Source: an uncultured Porphyromonadaceae bacterium (GTDB taxonomy: Bacteria > Bacteroidota > Bacteroidia > Bacteroidales > Muribaculaceae). Taken from it: a stretch of DNA of 11,317 nucleotides. Positions 1 through 5,724 of the stretch are shown one piece after another. Each line of letters starts with the position of its first letter. The stretch's first letter is position 1. A model generated the notes under the pieces. It worked only from the letters and a program-made list of their open reading frames with translations, was not told where the DNA came from and did no database searches. The position numbers and the translations under genes are program-made. The stretch is from the NCBI GenBank assembly GCA_946183895.1, contig CAMHDX010000008.1:1-11317 (forward strand). Direction: 5' to 3'.

Positions 1-2
1 CC

Positions 3-1367
3 GAGGACTACATCAACGAGGCCCTGCAGTGGCTGGGCATCGGCATCGACGAGGGTGTGCGCGAGGGTGGCGACTACGGCCCCTACAAGCAGAGCGAGCG
101 CCGCGACATCTATCGCGTGTACGTCAAGCAGCTGCTGGACGCCGGCAAGGCGTACATCGCCTTTGACACCCCCGCCGAGCTCGACGCCAAGCGTGCCGAG
201 GTCGCCAACTTCCAGTATGACGCCTCCACCCGCGGCATGATGCGCAACTCGCTGACAATGCCCGCCGATGAGGTTCAACGCCTCATCGATGCCGGCACAC
301 AGTATGTGGTGCGGTTCAAGATTGAGCCCGACCGCGAGGTGGTGGTGCACGACTTGATTCGCGGCGACGTGACCATCAAGAGCGACATCCTCGACGACAA
401 GGTGCTGTACAAGAGCGCCGACGACCTGCCCACCTACCACCTCGCCAACATCGTCGATGACCACCTGATGCAGGTTAGCCATGTGATTCGCGGCGAGGAG
501 TGGCTGCCCAGCGCCCCGTTGCACGTGCTACTGTACGAGGCATTCGGCTGGGCGGACACGATGCCGCAATGGGTGCACCTGCCGTTGCTGCTCAAGCCCG
601 ACGGCAAGGGCAAGTTGAGCAAGCGTGACGGCGACCGCCTGGGCTTCCCGGTGTTCCCGCTCAACTGGACCGACCCCGAGAGCGGCGCGTTGAGCAGCGG
701 ATACCGCGAGGCAGGCTATTTGCCGCAGGCTGTGGTCAACTTCCTGGCGCTGCTGGGCTGGAATCCCGGCGACGACCGCGAAATCATGTCGATTGACGAG
801 TTGATTGAGGCGTTCTCGTTTGAGCACTGCTCCAAGAAGGGCGCCAAGTTTGACTTTGAGAAGGGCAAGTGGTTCAACCACGAGTACATCAGCGCGATGA
901 GCGACGAGGACCTGGCTGCATTGTTTGCCGCCACCGAGCATGGCGCCGAGTGCCTTGCCGACCACGGCATGGACTACCTGACCGCGGCAATCAGCCTGGT
1001 CAAGACGCGCGTCAACTTTGTGGGCGAGTTGTGGGAGCAGATCCGCTTCTTCTATGTCGCGCCCACGACCTATGCCGAGAAGGACGTGCGCAAGCGCTGG
1101 AAGCCTGAGACACCCGCCATCCTGACCGAGCTGATTGAGGTGCTGCGCGGCATCGAGCCGTTCACCAGCGCCGCCACCGAGCCCGTGGTGCTGGAGTGGA
1201 TCAAGTCGCACGAGTACCACCTGGGCAACGTGATGAACGCCTTCAGGCTCACTGTGGTGGGCGAGTGCAAGGGGCCGCACATGTTCGACATCATCGAGGT
1301 GCTTGGCCGCGACGAAACCATCAAGCGTTTGGAGCGAGGCATCTCCACCATTGTGCCTGTCGAGTGA
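3..1367 (+). CDS. gltX: Glutamyl-tRNA synthetase, 3' part (5' end outside window)
   Basis: Cytoplasmic class I aminoacyl-tRNA synthetase that charges tRNA-Glu with glutamate using ATP. The frame is open from the first bases of the window ([13 protein letters not shown]) and gives 454 codons before TGA. Bacterial GltX is usually about 470-510 residues, so roughly 50 N-terminal residues, including the HIGH motif, lie upstream. Seen directly: [12 protein letters not shown] near the start, a Rossmann-fold stretch with [15 protein letters not shown], and the class I KMSKS-type loop as KLSKR (bases 612-626). After it comes [14 protein letters not shown] and a C-terminal helical region that fits the anticodon-binding domain. 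The first in-window GTG (57) is not a real start because homology continues upstream of it. The next gene begins 1 nt after the stop, which suggests cotranscription. Confidence 0.96.
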   Translation, partial: EDYINEALQWLGIGIDEGVREGGDYGPYKQSERRDIYRVYVKQLLDAGKAYIAFDTPAELDAKRAEVANFQYDASTRGMMRNSLTMPADEVQRLIDAGTQYVVRFKIEPDREVVVHDLIRGDVTIKSDILDDKVLYKSADDLPTYHLANIVDDHLMQVSHVIRGEEWLPSAPLHVLLYEAFGWADTMPQWVHLPLLLKPDGKGKLSKRDGDRLGFPVFPLNWTDPESGALSSGYREAGYLPQAVVNFLALLGWNPGDDREIMSIDELIEAFSFEHCSKKGAKFDFEKGKWFNHEYISAMSDEDLAALFAATEHGAECLADHGMDYLTAAISLVKTRVNFVGELWEQIRFFYVAPTTYAEKDVRKRWKPETPAILTELIEVLRGIEPFTSAATEPVVLEWIKSHEYHLGNVMNAFRLTVVGECKGPHMFDIIEVLGRDETIKRLERGISTIVPVE

Positions 1368-1368
1368 G

Positions 1369-2415
1369 ATGAAACATCGATTGTCCATATTGATGATACT
1401 GCTGTGTGCTGCCATCGCGCCTGCGGTGGTGGCACAAACTGTGCTGTGGCATGTAGGGTTCGAGACACGGTTTGAGAACCGCGAGGGCGGTGACGAGCTC
1501 ACTCCGGACCAGACGTTGTTCTACATCCGCGTGTCCCCCCAGCTGGGCATCACGCTGCCGCATGACGGGCGCCACGCGCTCATGGCGGGAGCCACGTGGT
1601 TCCAGCCGGTCAACGACAACCTGGGCGGCTACAAGATACTGCCCACCGTCTATTACCGCTACCGCGACAAGCACCAGACCCTCGCCATTGGCTACGTTGA
1701 CCGCGACCTCACCCGTGAGTTGCCGCGCTACCTAATGAGCGACTCGATGCGCTACTGCACGCCGGTGGTACGCGGCGTGCTGTATCGTCGCCACGGCGAC
1801 CACGGCACGCTGCAGGCGATGCTCGACTGGCGGCAGATGCAGTCGGCCAATCGGCGCGAGGCGTTTGTGGTGACGGCGAGCGGCTACTATCGCCCGGGCG
1901 GACTGCGCTCAGCCTGGTGGCTGGGCGGTCATGTGCAATACAACCACCTCGCCAAGAGCAAGAACGCCGACGACAGCCAGGGAGTTAACGACGACGCCAT
2001 CATCAACCCGATGGTGCGCTGGACGCCGAGCCGGCACTGGAGTGTCGAGGCGGGCGCGATTGTGAGCCTGCAGCGGGCGCGTGTCGACCACAAGTGGCAC
2101 ACGCCGTGCCGCGCCGTGGCTCGCGGGCGGTTCCACAACCGGCGCTTTGACATCAGCGAGGAGGTTAGCGGCGGCAAGGACCTGTTCCCGCTCTACAGCC
2201 GCTTCGGCAGCCTGCTCAACCTGGGCGACCCCTACTACTGCTACAAGTTCTACAGCCGCACCGACGCTCACGTCATCATCTTCAACAAGCACGGCATTGA
2301 CCTGCGCGCGGGCGTCTCGCTGCATGCCACCGACAAGACCTTCGGGTGGTGGCAAACCATCAAGGCGTCGATCACCCTTGACGGCAAGTTTAACAAGAAA
2401 TCAAGAGTCAAGTAG
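1369..2415 (+). CDS. Putative outer-membrane beta-barrel protein with signal peptide, function unknown
   Basis: 348 residues. I do not recognise a named family. ATG 1369 is chosen because it gives a clean Sec signal peptide: positive MKHR, a hydrophobic core, and a likely signal peptidase I site at A22/Q23 (AVVA-QT). The residue before Cys13 is Leu, so there is no convincing lipobox. The mature part is rich in Tyr, Trp, Arg and alternating polar/hydrophobic stretches (LFYIRVSPQLGITL, ALMAGATWFQPV, WWLGGHVQYNHL, HWSVEAGAIVSLQRAR, HVIIFNKHGIDLRAGVSLHA). Repeated amphipathic beta-strands of this kind fit an outer-membrane barrel. A possible last strand, ASITLDGKF, ends in Phe but is followed by a short basic tail (NKKSRVK), unlike a classic barrel terminus. 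The gene starts 1 nt after gltX and its stop abuts the waaA start codon. Its placement beside waaA hints at a cell-envelope role, but that is inference. Confidence 0.75.
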   Translation: MKHRLSILMILLCAAIAPAVVAQTVLWHVGFETRFENREGGDELTPDQTLFYIRVSPQLGITLPHDGRHALMAGATWFQPVNDNLGGYKILPTVYYRYRDKHQTLAIGYVDRDLTRELPRYLMSDSMRYCTPVVRGVLYRRHGDHGTLQAMLDWRQMQSANRREAFVVTASGYYRPGGLRSAWWLGGHVQYNHLAKSKNADDSQGVNDDAIINPMVRWTPSRHWSVEAGAIVSLQRARVDHKWHTPCRAVARGRFHNRRFDISEEVSGGKDLFPLYSRFGSLLNLGDPYYCYKFYSRTDAHVIIFNKHGIDLRAGVSLHATDKTFGWWQTIKASITLDGKFNKKSRVK

Positions 2416-3648
2416 ATGGACTTCATTTATAATCTGGGCATACGCGCCTACCGGCTCGCGGTGCAGGCGGCGTCGTTGAGCAACAACAAGGCGCGCCTGA
2501 TGCTGGAGGGGCAGTCCCGCACGTTCGACACGCTGCGCGACAACCTCGAGCCTGACGGCAACTACATCTGGGTGCACGCCTCGTCGCTGGGCGAGTTTGA
2601 GCAGGGCAGACCACTGATTGAGCGCATCAAGCGCGAGACACCCGACGCGCGCATCCTGCTGTCGTTCTTCTCGCCCTCGGGATTTGAGGTGCGCAAGGAC
2701 TACCCGCTCGCCGACATTGTGGTGTATATGCCCTTTGACATCCCCGCCCAGGTCAAGCAGTTTCTTGACCTGGTCAAGCCCGCGGTAGCCATCTTTGTCA
2801 AGTATGAGTTCTGGGGCAACTACCTGATGGAGTTGGAGCGTCGCGGTGTGCCCACCTACGTGGTGTCAGCAATCTTCCGCCGGTCACAGGTGTTCTTCAA
2901 GCCGTGGGGAGGCATGTTCCGCCGCATCCTGCAGTGCTTCACGACCCTGTTTGTGCAGAACGAGCAGTCGCGCGAGTTGCTTGCCTCGATAGGCATCACG
3001 CGAGTGGTGGTGGCGGGCGACACCCGCCTGGACCGCGTTGCCGACGTGATGAACGACAAGCGCGAGTTCCCAGCCATTGAGGCACTCAAGGGCGAGAACA
3101 CGCCGCTGCTGATAGCCGGCAGCACATGGCCCGCCGACGAGGATATCATCATTCCGTTTTTCAACAATCACCCTGAGTGCAAGATGGTGCTCGCGCCTCA
3201 CGAGTTTGACCGCGACCGCCTGATGGCCCTCAAGGAGCGCTTCACGCGCCCGGTGTCGCTCTACAGCGAGACCTCGCCCGAGCAGGCGCGTGGTCTCGAC
3301 TGCATCATCGTTGACAGCTTCGGAGTGCTGTCGGCGATGTACCGCTACGCCACGATGGCGTATGTGGGCGGCGGCTTCGGCAGCGGCATTCACAACGTGT
3401 GCGAGCCCGCCGTGTACGGCATTCCGGTGCTCTTCGGCCCCAACTACCGCCGATTCCGCGAGGCAGTCGACCTCGTGGCACAGGGCGGTGCCGTATCCAT
3501 CAGCGACCGGCAGGAGTTTGGCACGGCAATGGGCCTGCTGCTCACCGACAAGGCCGAGCGCCTGCACGCCGGCAAGATAGCCGGAAACTACATCGCCTCT
3601 CACATGGGGGCGACTGATATTATCTACAAACACATTTTCCAGTCATGA
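2416..3648 (+). CDS. waaA: 3-deoxy-D-manno-octulosonic acid (Kdo) transferase
   Basis: 410 residues, close to the usual length of about 400-430 for this GT30-family enzyme. It transfers Kdo from CMP-Kdo to the lipid A precursor at the cytoplasmic face of the inner membrane, the first step of LPS core assembly. Seen directly: WVHASSLGEFEQGRP at about residues 52-66, the family signature whose Glu60 corresponds to the catalytic base. Also visible are KYEFWGNYL, the interdomain VVAGDTRLDRV, TPLLIAGSTWPADE at the start of the nucleotide-sugar domain, and GGGFGSGIHNVCEPA (from residue 318), with Glu330 in the donor-binding region, followed by GIPVLFGPNYRRF. The ATG directly abuts the upstream TAG, and the TGA overlaps the next ATG by 4 nt (ATGA), which implies translational coupling. 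No strong Shine-Dalgarno precedes it. The gene identifies the host as an LPS-making Gram-negative. It is also called kdtA. Confidence 0.95.
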   Translation: MDFIYNLGIRAYRLAVQAASLSNNKARLMLEGQSRTFDTLRDNLEPDGNYIWVHASSLGEFEQGRPLIERIKRETPDARILLSFFSPSGFEVRKDYPLADIVVYMPFDIPAQVKQFLDLVKPAVAIFVKYEFWGNYLMELERRGVPTYVVSAIFRRSQVFFKPWGGMFRRILQCFTTLFVQNEQSRELLASIGITRVVVAGDTRLDRVADVMNDKREFPAIEALKGENTPLLIAGSTWPADEDIIIPFFNNHPECKMVLAPHEFDRDRLMALKERFTRPVSLYSETSPEQARGLDCIIVDSFGVLSAMYRYATMAYVGGGFGSGIHNVCEPAVYGIPVLFGPNYRRFREAVDLVAQGGAVSISDRQEFGTAMGLLLTDKAERLHAGKIAGNYIASHMGATDIIYKHIFQS

Positions 3649-5018
3649 GCAACACCACTTTTCGCCGGCACGAGCAAGTGCCCGCCCACCTGTATCGACC
3701 CGAGAACGAATATGACCTCGCGGCGCTGACACGCTTTGAGAAGGTCTACACCAAGGTCATGGCCACCGCCGATGACGGCGCGCGCGACGCCGCCGAGGAC
3801 ATCGCGCACGCCATTCGCCGCAATGTCGCCGACAAGGGGCGCTGCGTCATCGGTCTGGGCGCCGGCAAGTGCGTCCTCAAGGTCTACGACGAGCTGGTCA
3901 AACTATACTTTGCCGACAAGGTTAACTTTGCCGACGTTGTGTTCTTCAACATCGGCGAGTTGGGTCTGGGCGAGCCCAACGACACAGGCAGCACGATGTC
4001 GCGCCTACGCAATCACCTGTTCAACAAGATTGAGGTGAGCGAGGGCGCGGTGCACACGTTCTCGAGCGAGGCCAACCAGGAGAACGTGCACAAGTTGTGC
4101 AAGGCTTATGAGAGCGAAATCGCCGAGCAGGGCGGATTGGACCTGGTGATATGCGAGTTGACGCGCACCGCGTCGCTCGCCTTCAACGAGCCGGGTGCCA
4201 CCGCCTCGTCCAAGTGCCGCCTGGTGCTGCTCAGCGGCGAGACCCGCCATCGCGTGAGCGAGTCGTTCCAGCGCGAGACGCCTCCCGCCACCGCGGTGAC
4301 ACTGGGCATCGGCAACCTGCTGGCGGCGCGCCACGTGATTTGTGTAGCGTGGGGCGTGGACAGCGCCGTGCCGCTCTATGACGCCATTGAGGGCCGCATG
4401 GACGAGCACGCGCCAGCCAGCTACCTGCAGATGCACGACAGCGTCAAGATTATCGCGGACCTGGAGGCGGCATCGCGACTGACGCGCATCCGCTACCCGT
4501 GGCGCGTGACCAACTGCCGGTGGACCGACAAACTCATCAGGCGCGCCATCGTGTGGCTGAGCGACCTGACGGGCAAGCCCATTCTCAAACTCACCGACGT
4601 GGACTACAACGACCACGGCCTGGGCGACCTCGTGGCGCAATATGAGAGCGCCTACAACGTCAATATAAAGATATTCAACGACTTGCAACACACCATCACC
4701 GGCTGGCCCGGCGGCAAACCCGACGCCGACGATTCCAACCGGCCCGAGACCGCGCTACCCTACCCCAAGCGGGTGCTGGCATTCAGCCCGCACCCCGACG
4801 ATGGGCGGAACCCTGCAACGCCTGGTCCAGCAGGGCCACGACGTGCACGTTGCCTTCCAGACCAGTGGCGATGTCGCTGTCGCCGACGAGGACCTGGAGC
4901 GCACCATGATGCTGGTGGACAAGATGGCGCAGCACTTTGCCATCACCGACGTGAGCAACGTGCTGGCGAACCTGAGCAGCCACATCCGGCACGACAAGGA
5001 CGTGCCCGACGACCCTAA
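3645..5018 (+). CDS. N-terminal frame of the broken gene: NagB-like sugar-phosphate isomerase-fold domain
   Basis: 457 codons, but only residues 1-386 look authentic. Residues 387-457 (GRNPATPGPAG onward) are out-of-frame readthrough with a low-complexity Arg/Gly/Pro composition. The start overlaps the waaA stop as ATGA. Known NagB proteins use Asp72, Asp141, His143 and Glu148 (E. coli numbering). Here the LAFNEPG block keeps the Glu (about residue 182), but the positions matching Asp141 and His143 read Thr and Ser (TASLAFNEP), and the Asp72 region reads NIGELGLG. Bacteroidales members I recall are also substituted at these sites, so classical deaminase activity is doubtful for the whole family. 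The middle region contains TRIRYPWRVTNCRWTDKLIR and NVNIKIFNDLQHTITGWPGG, conserved blocks of the long fused form. The PIG-L zinc motif begins as SPHPDD (His383, Asp386) just before the frame breaks. Confidence 0.7.
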   Translation: MSNTTFRRHEQVPAHLYRPENEYDLAALTRFEKVYTKVMATADDGARDAAEDIAHAIRRNVADKGRCVIGLGAGKCVLKVYDELVKLYFADKVNFADVVFFNIGELGLGEPNDTGSTMSRLRNHLFNKIEVSEGAVHTFSSEANQENVHKLCKAYESEIAEQGGLDLVICELTRTASLAFNEPGATASSKCRLVLLSGETRHRVSESFQRETPPATAVTLGIGNLLAARHVICVAWGVDSAVPLYDAIEGRMDEHAPASYLQMHDSVKIIADLEAASRLTRIRYPWRVTNCRWTDKLIRRAIVWLSDLTGKPILKLTDVDYNDHGLGDLVAQYESAYNVNIKIFNDLQHTITGWPGGKPDADDSNRPETALPYPKRVLAFSPHPDDGRNPATPGPAGPRRARCLPDQWRCRCRRRGPGAHHDAGGQDGAALCHHRREQRAGEPEQPHPARQGRARRP

Positions 5019-5592
5019 CATCCGCTTTGTCAAGGGTGCCATCTTTACCTGCGAGGGCTACATGAGCTGCCAGTCGCTGGGCGTCAAGCGCGAAAACATT
5101 CACGAGTTGTCAATGCCCTTCTACCAGCAGTCGCCCGATGGCATGGGTCGCGTGGGAGAGGGCGATGTGGCGACCGTGGAGCAACTCATCAGGCAGATTA
5201 AGCCGCACCGCATCTTTGTCGCCGACGACCTCAACGACCCCTACGGCACCCACGAGCGCGCCTCGCGGGCGGTGATGCTCGCCCTGGAGAACCTCAAGGA
5301 CGAGCCGTTCATGCAGGGCTGCCGCGTGTGGCTCTACCGCGGCCAGTGGGGCCAGTGGAACGTCGACCGCGTGGAGATGGCGGTGCCCATGAGCCCCGAG
5401 GAGTTCGCGCTCAAGCTCGACGCCATCATCAAGCACCAGAGCCAGGTGCACGACGCGCCGCTGCGCAACACTCCCGAGGGCAAGCTCAGCTGGCAACGCA
5501 CCATCGAGCGCAACCGCAACCTCGCCGACCACTACAACCGGCTGGGCCTCGCGGCATACGAGGCCATCGAGGCGTTTGTCCGCTACCTGTAA
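4801..5592 (+). CDS. C-terminal frame of the broken gene: PIG-L/LmbE deacetylase-like domain without its zinc-motif start
   Basis: 263 codons from ATG 4801 to TAA. The first residues, MGGTLQRLVQQGH, are an internal part of the PIG-L domain just after the usual HPDD motif, so ATG 4801 is probably an internal Met codon and not a true start. No Shine-Dalgarno precedes it (the upstream bases are CACCCCGACG). Seen directly: AFQTSGDVAVADED, IRQIKPHRIFVADD, and DPYGTHE at residues 146-152, whose His151 matches the third zinc ligand of LmbE/MshB-type enzymes. The tail has WLYRGQWGQW, MAVPMSPEE, IIKHQSQ and NRLGLAAYEAIEAF, all typical of the Bacteroidales fusion protein. The first two metal ligands lie in the other frame upstream, so this piece alone should not form a working active site. 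Confidence 0.7.
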   Translation: MGGTLQRLVQQGHDVHVAFQTSGDVAVADEDLERTMMLVDKMAQHFAITDVSNVLANLSSHIRHDKDVPDDPNIRFVKGAIFTCEGYMSCQSLGVKRENIHELSMPFYQQSPDGMGRVGEGDVATVEQLIRQIKPHRIFVADDLNDPYGTHERASRAVMLALENLKDEPFMQGCRVWLYRGQWGQWNVDRVEMAVPMSPEEFALKLDAIIKHQSQVHDAPLRNTPEGKLSWQRTIERNRNLADHYNRLGLAAYEAIEAFVRYL

Positions 5593-5616
5593 CGCCCCCT
5601 CGCCCACCCGCTTTCT

Positions 5617-5679
5617 CAGAGTAATCAGAGTAATCGGAGTAATCTGAATAATCAGAGTAATCAGAGTAATCGGAGTAAT
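5617..5679. repeat. Tandem repeat, 7 x 9 nt (CAGAGTAAT family)
   Basis: Seven contiguous 9-nt units: CAGAGTAAT, CAGAGTAAT, CGGAGTAAT, CTGAATAAT, CAGAGTAAT, CAGAGTAAT, CGGAGTAAT. The order is A-A-B-C-A-A-B, so units 1-3 recur exactly as units 5-7 at a 36-nt offset. This suggests growth by duplication of a block larger than one unit. The array is non-coding on the + strand. Its complement would read as Ser-Asp-Tyr repeats, which I treat as a by-product of the 9-nt period. Confidence 0.95.
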
Positions 5680-5680
5680 T

Positions 5681-5718
5681 ATTCGTTTTCATTAGGACTT
5701 CATTCGTTTTCATTAGGA
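5681..5718. repeat. Direct repeat pair of 17 nt (ATTCGTTTTCATTAGGA), period 21
   Basis: ATTCGTTTTCATTAGGA occurs at 5681-5697 and again, identically, at 5702-5718, separated by CTTC. The second copy ends 6 nt before the rnr ATG and contributes AGGA as the likely ribosome-binding site. The first copy carries the same AGGA without a start codon at that distance. A local duplication of the 5' untranslated region is the simplest reading. Confidence 0.93.
5715..5718 (+). promoter_or_regulatory. Likely ribosome-binding site of rnr
   Basis: AGGA lies 6 nt upstream of ATG 5725 and is the only clear Shine-Dalgarno-like match among the gene starts in this window. It sits inside the second copy of the 17-nt repeat. 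It supports ATG 5725 as the rnr start. Confidence 0.55.
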
Positions 5719-5724
5719 TATTAT

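Larger units (their letters stand above)
3645..5592 (+). pseudogene. nagB: Frameshifted NagB-like/PIG-L fusion gene (glucosamine-6-phosphate deaminase-like)
   Basis: Taken together, two frames encode what is normally one protein of about 650-660 residues in Bacteroidales: an N-terminal NagB/RpiA-fold domain, a middle region, and a C-terminal PIG-L/LmbE zinc-dependent deacetylase-like domain. Frame 1 (from 3645) is homologous up to SPHPDD (about residue 386). Frame 2 resumes at ATG 4801 with MGGTLQRLVQQGHDVHVA. The family consensus I remember here is SPHPDDDVISMGGT, so 14 nt appear to be missing between 4799 and 4801. That deletes a piece of the zinc-site loop and shifts the frame. Coding quality is otherwise high on both sides, so the lesion is either recent or a sequencing/assembly artefact. 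A +1 ribosomal shift at this spot would still lose five residues of the metal-site loop. The symbol nagB follows common annotation. The true substrate is unknown. Confidence 0.8.
5593..5724. other. Intergenic spacer between the nagB-like gene and rnr, with two direct-repeat families
   Basis: The only non-coding gap above 100 nt. The first 24 nt are C-rich (CCCCCTCGCCCACCCG) with no hairpin or T-run that would make a convincing intrinsic terminator. Next come seven 9-nt tandem units, then two copies of a 17-nt repeat up to the rnr start codon. This AT-rich stretch contrasts with the GC-rich genes on both sides and is the obvious place for an rnr promoter. I could not find a convincing Bacteroidetes -7 box of the TAnnTTTG type. 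Confidence 0.7.

Noticed and set aside
1303..1368. Earlier start (ATG 1303) for the barrel-like protein
   Set aside because: It would overlap gltX by 65 nt and place extra residues before a textbook signal peptide that begins at ATG 1369.
528..1502. 324-codon open frame on the - strand opposite gltX
   Set aside because: It lies opposite conserved glutamyl-tRNA synthetase sequence, crosses the gltX/next-gene junction and has no recognisable motif.
4799..4802. Programmed +1 ribosomal frameshift joining the two halves
   Set aside because: No slippery sequence or stimulatory structure is evident, and the joined product would still lack five residues of the metal-site loop.
4803..5018. C-terminal 71 residues of the NagB-like frame as a real domain
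   Set aside because: Out-of-frame readthrough. The same DNA encodes conserved PIG-L sequence in the other frame.
5593..5616. Intrinsic terminator after the nagB-like gene
   Set aside because: C-rich run without a complementary stem or a following T-tract.
5617..5718. Possible CRISPR-like array
   Set aside because: Units are contiguous 9-mers or a close pair with a 4-nt gap. There are no unique spacers and no cas genes nearby.
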